NCBI GenBank assembly: GCA_023846275.1
Contig: CM043871.1
Span: 26,752,569 to 26,816,568 of the forward strand
Direction of reading: 5' to 3'
From: Vanilla planifolia
Taxonomy: Eukaryota; Streptophyta; Magnoliopsida; Asparagales; Orchidaceae
Length of the DNA stretch: 64,000 nt
The notes under the pieces were generated by a model. It ran no database searches and had not been told where the DNA came from. It saw nothing but the letters and a program-made list of their open reading frames with translations. A program made the position numbers and the translations under genes. Numbering within the stretch: the first letter of the stretch is position 1; each line of letters begins with the position of its first letter. Shown one piece after another: positions 12,012-25,000 of this stretch.

Positions 12012-15000
12012 TCATGTAATTAGTAAACCAGAGTGATTCAGGTTCTTTTTGGTTTTCTCCCATTTATCTTCATCCAACATCTCATAAGCCAGCTTCAACT
12101 CATTCATGTCTTGTTGCATGCCATGGCTTTCCTCACACAGTATAACCTCAGTATCTTTTTGAGGATTGGTTGTATAATTAGTCAAACCTGGGAGATGATG
12201 TTCTTCTAAAAACACCAAATAACCACCAAACTTCCTTTCTGCTTCATCTCTTACAGCAGCTGCTGCAACCATGTCTCCATGTGATTCAAGTCCCTTAATC
12301 AATATACTGAAGGTTGATTCATCGGGTTCACTGTCCCAAAGCTTCATCAAACGAAAGCAATCCATGGCTTTTTGGGTAAATCCAAACTCTAAAAGAGTTT
12401 CTAGAAGTAAATTGAATCCTTCGGTATCAGGTGTAAGTTGTTCCATCATCAAATATGAAATCAGCTGCTCAACCTTCTTTTGTAGCCCATTCTTTGCCAA
12501 GACTGACATGATACCAACATAGATTGACAGTTGAGGTTTATACCAATGTTCTTTTCGCAGCTCTTCAAAAACCTATAAACCAATGGTTCCAAGATGTTGG
12601 ACTGTAGTTTCTCACATTGATAAAGGAACCCATGGATGCATCATTTCTCAGGAAGTGCAAACTTTAAAATATGGTAGAAATTTACAACCAAGTTTTAGAA
12701 AGTATAATTATACAATTGTAACAGTATGCATTGAGAATGAAAGCTAAAGGTATCAGGAGAAATATAAGATTTATACAACTAACCATGATAGAACAATGAA
12801 TCTGATTTTCAAATAGACAGAAAATTAGTTTTAAGGTTTTAGACATAATAAAGAGCTTACTCAGAGAGTTAAATTGGGAGGAGGCATTAAACTGTAATGA
12901 TCTCTCAATGAAGAATAACAAATGCAATACATGTTGCGACCCTTGCCATTCAAGTTTAGTCATTCAATATGCATCATAATGGACCATTAGCAGGAAGTTC
13001 TGATTGCATTTTTTTATATACAAAACAGACCAAGATAAATAATAGGTCAAGAATGTTGTCTTCTTCTTTAGTTTCAAACTTATCCAGGCTGAATATAAAA
13101 CAGACCCAAACTCTGACACAGGTTTTGTGGAGGCATTGAATATAAAACAGACCCAAACTCTGATGCTTGATGGATCTAACTACATATGGCACCATCAAGA
13201 CAACTATCTGTAGCAAAATTTATTCAAAACTCTAGAAAATAGTGTGGAATTAAGAAATATTTGAGCAAATAGGTGTTTTTTCTTTAAATTCTCATTAGAA
13301 GTGGACAGACAAACATTCTACAAGCCAAAGCTTGGTATATTGGAGGAGAATACTAAATGATTAATCAGTTGATTTCTATCTTTATCACAAGAGGGATTAC
13401 TATGAATGCGTACTAATTTAGGTAATATTTCCTTGTCTTTCTCCTCGATTTAAGAATGAACATTAACTTTCCAAAACCTATTCCCTCGAGAAAACAATTA
13501 TGATTAATCAATTAACAATGGCTTATGCTAGATTTATTTTCACTAGAGGCTTTGTTAAGGCCGATGTCTCAAGTAATTTTCCTATAAGCATCCAAATACT
13601 TTCGCTAGAGTCTGTGTTAAGGCTGATGTCTTGATTATAAAGATACTCAATTTGATTAGGATGTAGTTTATGATTGAAAGCACAATTTGTATATTCATTA
13701 TAAAAAATGCTTGCTCATTTTACAATGCATTTGTCACTTGGCTTTGCTCAAGAGTCTCACCCTTATGAATAATGAGATGGATCCAAATCCTTCAAAATCA
13801 AGGCACAATAGAAGAAGCTACATGATGTGGAAAAAAGCGTATTGATGTCATATCATCTCTAAGTTGAACAATAGTACCTATTCTTTTCCAAACGACAAGA
13901 AAACCACCAGTCACGAGTTTATTTGTTCCCTTTCCCCTCACAACCAATTATGCCCTCACTTTAATTTCACTTTCAAATGTCTTTGCCCCATTCTTTTTGA
14001 CAAATTAGATTATCTTTTTGACACCATCAATCCTCTTCAATAACTTCCACATTGACACTCTTTTTGATGATTCTATGACACCACTTTTCACATGTGCTAC
14101 CACAAATAAACAAAAACATACTAACTTTGTCCTACAAAATTAATCTACTTTTTGAGGCATTGATTGGCTTGATTTTCTTTGTTGAAATTGACAAATTCAT
14201 ATAGTTTCTAGAATATTGCATTTGTGATTCTCAATATGTGGAAGAAAGGATCTTTGGATTTATAGACTCTCAGACATTTCATTCCGTTTTCTCCTTTATC
14301 GTTAAAGTTTGTTTAGTTGTGGTTGAAACTTTTTAAGGTTTTGACAAATTGTTGATTTTATTTTTGCTTATTGTTATGGCTTTTGTGCTTGTGGTGTTAC
14401 TAGAGGTTATTATTTGTTTTGGATTGAATATCACAGGTATTCTTTGTGATCTATTGGGTGCTTAACTCTAATCATGCCCATTTGATGCCATCTACTAGAG
14501 CTTTATTCATCAATCTTTTGTTCTTTCAATGCATTTTCTTAGCATTTTCAGGTTTTTCTAGTTGTTATTATGTTGCCCCAATTGTATTATCTCTAGTTTT
14601 ATACTTGATGTATAGCTCTTTTGACTTACTTTGTGGAGTTTTTTTTATGTACTTTTTAAAACTTAGGTACATTAATGAAAAACTACTACAACCCTCAATG
14701 CTTCTTCGAAAAGAAATCTCTACTTGTGACCACCCCTTTCCTCAATGCCTTATGCCCCCATCCATTTCAAGCCAATGAGAAAGTTATGCAAAATAGAGAT
14801 CTAGTTAGGCTGAATATATTAAAAGCGTATTCAATGATCTAAAAGTTAGACCTACATGGATAAATCACTTTAATTATATGATAAAAACTAATATTAGCAT
14901 ACCTTATAATATGAAATTGAATATAATCTCACTTATATTAAACAAATATTCCTCAAATTTTCCAACTAGTTCAGTCAAAGATAATCATGTTGAACATTAA

Positions 15001-16062
15001 TGACCCTAATGTGTTCTACTACATATTATGTATTATGTGTGCATTATACTAATTGTTCCACTACAAATGGCCAAACAACTCTACTCAACCATGATGGAAA
15101 AGGTGTTAAAGACTAATGAGATACATAAATTATATGAATCACTTAATACAATTAGACTATCAATCTTAATATCACCTATTGAGGGAGTTGTATCAAATGA
15201 GAACTCCATTTGAACCATATAAATTCTTAGATAGACAATTAATAACTCAAAAATTTAAACCTATATCTTAAAATTATTTTTGTTATTTTTTAAGATTCTA
15301 AAAGTATTTTCAAATTAAAAAGTAAGAGTAAACATAACCTTACTTGCACTAAACACAAGCAAAGGAAGAAAACAAATAGTAAGCGGTTATAAAATACCTT
15401 AAGAGGCATCTCCTCGCTTTATTGCCAAATTACTCGCTAATGATAACTGAAGGAAAATGCCACTAAAATTGAAGTATTTACCAAGCTCTCGCATATCCTA
15501 CTTGTATCTTACTGTCAATTCCATACGAATTACCCCGCAAGGAGGAACGGGAGAAGAATCCCATTTGAAATAACAACTTAGTTAACCAAGCACAAAAAAC
15601 GGGGAAAAAGTTTACAAATAACGAAGAATACAACCGAAGGAAATCGATATAAACCTGGAAAGCCAACAAGCCCTCCCCCTGGCTCTGGAGCTCGCGGAGC
15701 ACGGCCATTAGATCAAACTTGACCAGACGCCGAACCTTAGTCTCTATCGCGCTCGCCACCGAATCTTGACCCCCCCTTGTCTTGGCTCTCTTCAGAGCCT
15801 GGACTGCCTGGATCCCCTCGATGCTAAGGTAACGTCCCCTCTGCGTTGGCCTCCTGTTCTTGCTCCTATCCCTCATGGTGATGGCATTCCCCATGCCACA
15901 CCTCCGCGGCCTCCAAGGCTGAGGTACCGAAGACAGAAAGAAATTCTTGTCTTTATAATTCCTATGACCGGGAATCAGGGATTCAGACAAGGATCCGCGG
16001 AGCGGCGGGAGATGGAGTGAAGAGTTGGAGCTCTGGAGACGAAGGTTCCCGGTTCCTATCAT
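12012..16062 (-). CDS. THA8-like pentatricopeptide repeat protein (organelle RNA splicing family)
   Basis: Two exons, 15655-16062 (136 codons) and 12012-12572 (187 codons with stop), join in phase 0 to give 322 residues across a 3.1-kb intron. The first exon has a basic, Ser-rich N-terminus resembling an organelle transit peptide, then the family core MRDRSKNRRPTQRGRYLSIE, and LVKFDLMAVLRELQSQGE. The second opens with VFEELRKEHWYKPQLSIY and carries short PPR-type helical repeats and GLESHGDM. Known of the family: THA8 and THA8-like proteins are small P-class PPR proteins bound to group II introns in chloroplasts or mitochondria, where they help splicing. The ATG at 16062 is chosen because it starts the transit-like segment. 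An acidic tail of about 60 residues follows the last recognisable block. Which organelle and which intron it serves cannot be read from the sequence. Confidence 0.88.
12573..15654. other. Intron of the THA8-like gene (3.1 kb)
   Basis: AT-rich intron. It contains an exact 26-bp direct repeat (13091-13116 and 13138-13163, offset 47) and a weaker ~90-bp local repeat around 13535-13635. Short open frames at 14446-14778 and 15028-15213 have no recognised product. Confidence 0.6.
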
Positions 16063-16950
16063 AGCTTGCGAGTAGCACCGGTTCGGGGAGGTTTGCGTCG
16101 CAAGTCGGGTAGTCTTTTGTAAATAAATAACAGATAAAATAAATGATAAAAAAAGTTGAGACAAATATATTTATTTAATTATAACTTATTATATTCAAAT
16201 AAGCCTAGCTTTTTTATAAATTAAAACTTGATGACAGCCTTTACAGCTTATAGCTTATAAACATAACTATGCCAATAATAGTTTGCCCATTAACATCACA
16301 CAAAATATATTAATGTAAAACCTTTTATTCAAATTTTTTTTCTTCTTTTTCATGGCATGATAATAACATATTTTATTTTATCATTTTTTTAAAATTAAAT
16401 ATTAATTTGATATTTATAAAATAATTTTTATTATGTCACATTTGAACTATAATTATAAAATACAACATATTAAATGATGTTTTCATCTTACCGATTTTAT
16501 GTTTTATTGCCATAATTAATATCAACTTAATATTTATGTGAGAAATTTTAAAAGTTTTCGATAATAAATAAAATTTAAATTCTAAGTTATTTTATTATTG
16601 ATCTTATGTGAAAAAATTTCTATAAAATTTTAACCTAAAAAACTTTAAATTTATAACAACGCCAAAAATTTGTATATCCCTATTTTAAGATAAATTTATT
16701 TTTTTAATATTTATAATATATTTTGAATAAAATCTCATTCATAAATATATTTACATAAACTATATTTTCATATCATATTATGAAAGTTTTTATTTTTATT
16801 TATCATATACTTCAAATTATATTTATTAATATGTTCATAATATAGCCTATATAAGCTTATTTATTGCACACTTTAAAATTCGATAATTATAATAGGTCAT
16901 TTTTCATAATGAATATTTAAATTCAATTTTGAAATTTGAATAATTAGCAT

Positions 16951-16984
<34 letters not shown>

Positions 16985-17065
16985 CATATGAGTTTTGAAG
17001 GATATGTACATCTATTTATATATATATATATATATATAGATGGATAGATAGATATATAGATAGCC
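16063..17065. other. Divergent intergenic region between THA8-like and PPD3
   Basis: A 1.0-kb AT-rich spacer between two divergently transcribed genes. It probably contains both promoters. No extra gene is seen. The right end holds a T29 run and a TA run described separately. Confidence 0.6.
16956..17060. repeat. T29 homopolymer, (TA)11 and GATA-rich run just upstream of PPD3
   Basis: T runs from 16956 to 16984, alternating TA from about 17017 to 17038, then GATA-type repeats to about 17060. The PPD3 start codon follows at 17066. The TA run could serve as the TATA region. Confidence 0.85.
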
Positions 17066-20000
17066 ATGACGTTTATCTTTCCCTCCTACTCTGTCGTCCC
17101 GCGTAGCTCGGCTCACGCACCGAAAGCTCTGAAATCCCTAATTCCTACTAAAATACCTAAACTTCAGCCAAATCTCACCTCTTCAGCGGCCGCCTACTTC
17201 GATTTCCGAGCTCCTAAATACTCTCTTCGTGACTTCTGGTCCCCAGAAGCATTCTCTTTGGTGAGTCGAATGCGTTGGATGAGAAGAGATGCCTTGCTTG
17301 GCCTTCTGCTTCCTGCCGCCACTTTGCCCTTATTTGTCATGGAGTCTTCGGCCGAGAGTGGTAAATCTACTGTTTTTTTTTTTTTTTTTTTGGCTCTCCT
17401 TCTAGTATTGCGAGACCAAATTGGTAAAATTTGTTTTTGTTTTTTTTTTATTGGCCTTCTAATTACCAGATCAGCCGATGAACTTCCGGGCTTATGAGGA
17501 TGAGACTAACAAATTCCGGATTTTGGTCCCAGAAGGTAAAACCTGACATTTTAATGTGAAGCAAACCTTTGTGAGGACGAGAAGTGGGTGAAGTAACTTC
17601 AATTGAGTGAAATCACCAGTTAAAGAGTATTGCATATTTATTTTACTTCTGTTCTAAAGTGAATGGATTTAATTTTTTTATTGCTATCTCTTCCTAGAAA
17701 ATTAGCATTCTAACTATTCTTGGGAGCTTTGTATTAGCACAAAAAATGTCACACAAGGAGATCATTTCCAAACCATAAGAAAATAACTAGAAAATAAAAA
17801 GATAAATCTCAACAAAGTTATGATGCAATATTTATCATGGAAATCATGTAATTGAGAAAAAATTGTGTTGTTAGTGATTCATACAAAATAACAATCATAT
17901 GATTAGAGATTAGCAAAGAACAAACTGTTGTAAATTATGAGAATTTGATGTTCACAAAAGAGGGAGTAAATTCTATAAATTATATACTTAAATAGATTTT
18001 CTAGTCAACTCAAGTAATTAAATTTGCTTTGTAAGAAAGAATTCTAGATTTTTTAATCTTTTTGGTTATTATAATATTTTTTTTATAAAATGTCGTTAGA
18101 TTTTACAAAATAGATTGTGTTATAGAACAAGTAAAATAAAGTACAAAAAAACTTCAAAAGTAATTCAATCCAAACTCAGGTCTATATCTTAACCAAATGG
18201 CGAAGCAATCCACTAAAAACATTGGTTTAATAAAACTTTATAGCACCAGCATAATAAAAGCGTACGACACTGACTAATAAAAGTCTACAACATTGATTTG
18301 ATAAAATCCTACAAAAATCAGTATAATAAAAACCTATACAATTATTTAATAAAAGTTAACAAAACAATGGTCAAATAAGATCCTAATAATGGGCCAAATT
18401 AACTAAATAAAGCTCATTATCATAGTTATTATAATTAATAAATAATTTAGTAAGAGCCATAAAGAAATAAGATCTAAATGGATGTACCAAAATTTTGATT
18501 TCTATGTCATTGAAAAATATCACTATTATGCAATTATGACAATGTTAAGATGTAGCACTGAGCACAAAGACTGCAATTTGAGGTCATCGGCGAAGTCAGT
18601 GGAGTGAAAAAAATTTTTATAACAGATGGAGGGCCACAACTCATAATATGTCTCTTGTTACTTTAATGATTGTTTTTTTAAAAATGTGAAAATCATAAAT
18701 ATATTAGAGAATCTCATGAAAGATATATTAATTAATATATCTCTTATTTTTATTATATACAATTCAAATTCAACAATCAAAATATTAAAATCTGTTTTTT
18801 TATAAAATAATATTATAAATTTGAAACTTGGATATATTACATCTATTTTATCTATAAATAATATATGAGATAAAAAATTTGGATATAATAATGTTGAGAC
18901 AATATCTTAATGGGTTCCTTTGTTTTGTCAAGTTTGCAAAAAGTGCTTTAAGTACTCTCACATCAAAATCAAAGTTAAACTTTTATTATAAGGAGATTAA
19001 CAAGCACAATTTTCATTCATCTATTCCATATCCTTTTTAAGGCATGGATCAACTAGGGTATAATTTGAACCTTTGTCGAAGACCTTTACCAGCACACAAA
19101 ACATTTGCTCCTTGTATACATGCTCATTGATGGGAGATGGGATATGCTACTAACAAAGAATATGCTATGAGTATATTACTAACAAAGAACATACGATGAC
19201 TGAAATCATTGAAGTTGACATATTATCAAGCTCGTTTGTTGTAATTGATCATCCTCACACATGGATGATTAAGATTGATCATGTTAAGATAGAATATTGT
19301 GTGATATTCTTCATAAAGATTTTAAAGCCTATGCTGGAAGCATTGAGGTCATTAAATAAGCAAACTCTTGCTTTATACATGATGAATGCCTCTTACATGA
19401 TTATTTTTTTCCAATTTAACTGATCCATTTATTTTTTTTATGGTTAGAAAGTGTATCTAAGAAATCTCATCAACTCTAACCTCAACACTTCTTACTTTAA
19501 CAATGTTCAACAATGCAATACAATTCAAGATAATTTAATAGAGATTCCAGATTCTCATTTTTCTACCAAAGCAAACTTGAGCTAGTTTGCTTTCAGAACA
19601 TACCTATAACAATGCAATTTGGCCATGAACCATGTCGTGAATCAAATCATCAGCCATTTTTTGGTGATTATTTTGGCCCCCATTCTTTGTCAAAAGTCTG
19701 CATTAGCAATTTAGACTTATGCCTTCAATATGATGTGCTTTAGTATCTACATTGTTACACTGACTGCCTCATGCACTGCATCAATTCCAATCCATTTATA
19801 ATGTTTTGGTAACATTCTTCCTCTGTAGGATGGTTAGGTGGAACTACAGAAACTAGTAACATTAAGTCAATCACTGCATTTTACCCCAAAGAACCTTCTA
19901 CTTCCAATGGTACTTGCAACAATCAATTCATCCTATTATTCCACACGATTGATTATTTAACCTAGTGTTACTGAGAGGGTCACTATAGTCAGCATTGCAA

Positions 20001-20729
20001 TCACCGGTCTCGGTCCAGATTTCACCACATTAGGTTCTTTTGGCAAGGTGGATGCCTTTGCAGAAAGTCTGGTACATGTGGCCTTCACTTCCAGTTGCTA
20101 CAGCTTTGTGCCTCTTTTAACTCAATGCTTATCTTCTGTTTTGATCTGAGGTATGCTTTGAAAGGTTAATGGGTTGGATAGAAGCTGGCAAAGACCCCCA
20201 GGTTTGGTGGCTAAGCTTCTAAATTCTACAGCTGCAAATGGTATTGCATCCTGCAAAGCAGATCACCATTTACAAGTCACGTAGCTCTCGATTTGGTGAT
20301 CTTATGTTATTTCTCTCTGGAGCAGGGCTGTACTATATCGAGTATACCTTGCAAAATCCAGGTGAAAGATGCAGACATATAATTTCAGCCATTGGCATAG
20401 CATCCAATGGATGGTATAATAGGCTTTACACAGTTACAGGGCAGGTGCTCTTACTAAAATCCTTACCTGAAGCATAGATCATTGTTTGATCTAATTTTGT
20501 TCTTGTTTTACTTAATACCTTGTGATTACTATGCTGGAATCTCATCATTGAAATTGCACATAATGGCAGTTTCTAGACGACGAGGCGGAGAAATACCAGT
20601 CCCTGGTTGAGAAGGTGAGCTCGTAATTGATGTATTGTACTAACTTGTTACCCTTTATGTTCAACTTTGCTTTCCAACTAATTGTATGCACTCCCCATGC
20701 AGTCTGTTTCATCATTTAGGTTAATATAG
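17066..20729 (+). CDS. PPD3: PsbP domain-containing protein 3, thylakoid-lumen type
   Basis: Eight exons join in phase: 17066-17360, 17470-17535, 19829-19909, 19989-20071, 20165-20240, 20326-20444, 20570-20614 and 20703-20729, giving 263 residues. Exon 1 encodes a Ser/Pro/Lys-rich chloroplast transit peptide followed by RRDALLG and a hydrophobic stretch, which looks like a twin-arginine (Tat) lumen signal. The mature part matches PPD3: MNFRAYEDETNKFRILVPEG, SITAFYPKE, SIAITGLGPDF, YYIEYTLQNPGE and NGWYNRLYTVTGQ, ending SSFRLI. PsbP-fold proteins lie in the thylakoid lumen and are related to the PSII oxygen-evolving subunit; the PPD3 role is poorly known. The acceptor before exon 4 was placed at 19988 because the nearer site at 19965-19967 breaks the frame. 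Intron 2 is 2.3 kb. Confidence 0.93.
17536..19828. other. Intron 2 of PPD3 (2.3 kb)
   Basis: AT-rich intron that interrupts the PsbP domain after the ILVPE block. Apart from the 24-bp minisatellite at 18222-18365, nothing recognisable is seen. The frame at 19196-19423 has no known product. Confidence 0.6.
18222..18365. repeat. 24-bp minisatellite, about six imperfect units
   Basis: The anchor AATAAAA (or ATAAAAT) recurs at 18229, 18253, 18276, 18300, 18325 and 18348, so the period is 23-25 bp. Units vary, with spacers such as GTCTACAACATTGATTTG. The array lies within PPD3 intron 2. Confidence 0.75.
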
Positions 20730-20864
20730 GCATAAGCAGGAACTACCCATCAAGCTTGAAACAACAATGTTGATATGATTCAGAGGTTAAAGTGAGATTT
20801 GATCTAGCTTGCTAAAATGGAGACATTCTCAACAATGTTTTTCAGTTTGTTTCAGGTGATTTTT

Positions 20865-20870
20865 AATAAA
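20865..20870 (+). terminator. Candidate PPD3 polyadenylation signal
   Basis: AATAAA lies 136 nt after the PPD3 stop codon, a suitable place for a near-upstream poly(A) element. It is assigned from motif and position only. Confidence 0.4.
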
Positions 20871-22084
20871 AATAACTACTTTAGAAGTCATTGCATTTTC
20901 AACTCCATCTGTCTTTTATTTTGTTCTTCAAAGATGAAGGGTTCCTAGTATTATAGGTTTAAATGATCTGATTCCTGCAATAAACTTTGGTGGCTGTAAT
21001 AAGCTTAAGGTACTCATCAAAGAATTATGTAACATTATTTAATGATATCGTTGAACAAATTAATTGATAACATTACATAATACATTAATATAGTTTTGTA
21101 ATATTTTCTTTATACAGCCTAAACATGTACGTGGAAATGATAAAGATTTTCAAGTAGTTGTTGTGCATTATGATTGTTGAAAATGTACCAAAAATATATA
21201 TATATATATATTTTCAAAAATTTAACCACATTACATCAAGAAAAAAAAAATTTTCATACATTGTCAACTTCTGTCACATGTTATAGATGTAAATTTGTTA
21301 ATCTTATCTGATCTGGATGAATTTGGAAATGCAAGGAAGATATTATGAAATGATGTTAGAACAGAATAATGAAATTGTTCATGCACCTTCCTTGATAGAT
21401 CCTTTTGCCTCTTAGCTGCCAAAGGTATTTGGAGTGTGTTTCTTTTGCAATAAATGAAAAATATCTTAAATCACTTAATGTGTTCATGTTTCATTTTTAA
21501 ATGAGAGACTAATCTATTACACATTGCCCTGTCAATTCATAGCTACCCTGCCACCAAATGCCATTAGAGGCCTGCTTGGCAACAAAGGCCAGCCGATGAC
21601 AAGCGACTCGTGGCAATAGCAACAATGAGTATTCTTATAAAGATTTGTCACTTCTATATTTACTTCAAATCAAAACTCCCATCTAAGATGAAACAAAAAA
21701 ACCCCTGAATCTATTTGCATACATTTTTTCAACAATTCTTACAATCTTCCAAGTTAAACAAGTCATTGAGATGAACAATATTACATGCTGAACCTCTTTT
21801 GAAGAACTCCTTTTCTTATGAGCATTAGATCAGGATTGGAATGAAAATACAATTATACAGAATTTAACTAACCAAACCATGCTATTATCTCAATTCAATC
21901 TCATTAGAGAAAGGTAGGGCATGATACAAGAGCTTGATTGAAGCAAAAGAATAATAGTTATCTGGTTTTCTTGCTCATAAACCATGGGATGCAATGTGCA
22001 TTCTTTAATTATGTACATCAATTTGACCTCTATCTTGAGGAATTCATATGATCTCAGGCAAAAAGCCTTGCTATTGTTAATAGG
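20871..22084. other. Convergent intergenic region, PPD3 and NTR 3' flanks
   Basis: Between two convergent genes. It contains a short TA run near 21195-21210 and an A-rich run near 21241. No coding exon or RNA gene is supported. Confidence 0.55.
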
Positions 22085-25000
22085 TTACATTTTTGCCTCA
22101 TGAGTTCCAATTTCCTGCAGGTAATGTTCAGCATCCAAAGCAGCCATACACCCTGCCATAGTTACAGGACTAAAATCTGTTAGTCAATTGTAGCATGTTT
22201 CATTGAAGACTTAAAAAGTTTCATTTATCAAGTTATACACTTCTAAAATAGCTAGAATCCTGATCTATAACCCCACTTTAGTATAAAAATACAAGGTGCA
22301 AAAACCTCTTACATCTATGCTTTGGATGATTTAGAATAAATACTTTTATGTTTTCTTTGAAAAGCAACTTTCCAGTTCAAGAATTTCTCTCCTATTAGTC
22401 ATGCCAATTTGAAATCTTAAACCTACCCTCGACGACTAATATAGCAACAAAAACAATATAAATCATCCTTAACATGACTGTAATATGAATGAAAATCAAT
22501 AATTATTCTAACTCTGCATGATATGGAACAATCAATCCCTACTCCAGCTCAACAAACATACAACCTTCTCAATTACTGGCTCAATGTCTATGAATGTGGC
22601 CAAGGATTGGCCCAAAGTGCTACCTCATTCCTCACCCTCTAGTCTTCCCAATATCGCTTCTCCACTTTGGGCCAGTTCTTACCCAATACCTTGTTTTTAT
22701 ATAAGGTATAATAGCGATGCTGCCTCATTGCCCCCATTTCTTTCTAGCTCTTTGAACATCTTGGCTTTCTTTATACTAGGTCCTTGCCCCATAAGCTCCT
22801 TATATGATGATGCTTCAGCTTTTCCTCTCTTCATGGTAGTTAACTATGTATCTTCATAAGAAATGACAGCTTTTTTATTGATAAACAATTTATAAGTACA
22901 TTTATTATTTTGTTCTTCCAATTTTCTTCCAGAACTAAGTTTCTTGAATTTCATATTTTTTTAATATCATCATCTTTCACATGATCTTATTTATAATTTA
23001 GTACATCTAAGTTGATCAAAATGTTATCATTTGGTACATTGTCCTAGTCGCCTTCACATTTCATTTCCTCCTTTTCTAGGACAACCAATAATCATCATAA
23101 GTTAGAGAATAACTGATATTAGTGTCTTGTTTAAAATTTGTCTACTTTGCAATTCTATTAATCCTTCAAGCTATTGGCACAGAAGAAACTAGCAACAAGA
23201 CTTAAAACTAGCAACCATTGCTAGAATTTTCTTAAAATGTCCTACCCAATATTTTGCAAAAAAAAAAAACCTCTGTGCATGAACTGAAATATGAATCATT
23301 CTTCAAGGCTACCAATGAAAGCCCCTTGAAATGATTGTTCAAAAATTAGACAAAATCTCTGAATCTAATGCAAATTTGAAGAAATGAGCAATTTCTATTT
23401 TCAAAGGATGATTTTAACTATCAAATTTGCCCTTGTAATATTTATTCAATTCTTACTCTTTGTCCTTAACTCTATTAATTATCAAAATATTTGGAAAACA
23501 TTATCCCATCAAAGTTTGTCATACATTTGCACAATGAATTTGTTATTAACGTTAGAAATATTGTTGCTTCAGTTTTCAAACCAAGTGTTAATTGTTAGAA
23601 CTGCAATTTAGATTGACTTCAGTATATTTGAGAGATGGTTTTTGATTCGTCCTTTTCAACCAACAACAAAGGCACAAATAGTGTATGAATGACATCAAAT
23701 TCAGAATGTTGATAAAACCTCATGATTTTTACCAATCAAGCTGGTTGACACCAACACTAAGAAGTTTTTAATTAAAAATGGAAACCATTGCTTATTGTTT
23801 CTTCATTGAAGGTATTACCAAAGATTATTAGCCAATCTAAGAGCTCACTGAAGGTTGAATTCAACACCTTTTGTTGGAAGAACACGTCACATGGTCATGA
23901 ACCTATTGATCTTCCAACCAGCTATGCAGTGTTGATTGCCAGAAACAAGCCTCTCAACTTAGATCCTAGGCAGGATAGAGCAACAAGGTTTGGTCTGTTT
24001 TTTAACCCATGTTTTCATAGGGCCCTTCTTGGAACAATTGAAAGGGGATTTGCCTTTGAGACACATGCTTCAGGTAGGAAAAAGGATCTTTCTATGGGTT
24101 ACTCTTGTGGACAAACTAACTGCTAGGCTGAATTGTATCGTAGCTCTTTCTACTTGATGCTTCTCACTAGTTTGGTAGGCAATCAACATCAACAAAGATG
24201 GAGGATAAACCTTTGATATTTAATTTTGAAAAATGTTTTGTGGGACTTCAAATATAAATCATTTTTCTCTTTAAATCACAAACAAGTTCTTTAAATCACA
24301 AACATGAAACGTGTTATGTTGCAGAGTCCTTAAGGTAATGATTCTGTTCTAAACCTCAAGATCTTAAGTCATCAGGTAAGATCTATTCCCAGATTTTCTA
24401 ACTTCAAAGCAAACGGGTCTTAATAGCTTGCGTCAACAGTATAGATGCAAGAAATCATAATGTAATGGCACTGACCTGATCCGGCAGCGGTGATGGCCTG
24501 CCGATACCTTTTATCCTGCACATCTCCAGCTGCAAAAACTCCACTTAAGCTCGTCTGAGTGGTTCCAGGTTTTGTAACCACATAGCCATCTGAATCTAGC
24601 TCAAGCTGCCCTCCAAGGAACTTCGTTGCCGGTTCATGCCCAATTGCAAAGAACAGCCCAGAAACAACCAAATTTGTTATTTCTCCTGTTACCACATTCT
24701 TGAGCTTCACCCCACCAAGTGCGCCTCCTTCCTTTTCACCATAGGCCTCAACAACGTTAGAGTTCCACACCACCTCGATCTTGGGATTGTTCAAAGTCCT
24801 CGCTTGCATGATCTTGGACGCCCTAAACTTGTCCCTCCGGTGCACGATGTAAACCCTAGATCCGTACTTGGTGAGGAAGTTGGCCTCCTCCATGGCAGAG
24901 TCGCCTCCGCCTACCACAGCTATTGGCCGGTTACGGAAAATAGGGGCAGCCCCGTCACAAACAGCGCACGCCGAGATCCCGCGATTCCAGAATTGATCGG

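Noticed and set aside
19965..19988. Alternative upstream acceptor for PPD3 exon 4 (after CCTAG)
   Set aside because: It shifts the frame; the acceptor at 19988 keeps phase and restores the SIAITGLGPDF block.
22518..24126. Frames at 22518-22859 and 23788-24126 as an intron-nested gene
   Set aside because: No recognisable family and no consistent splice or start signals.
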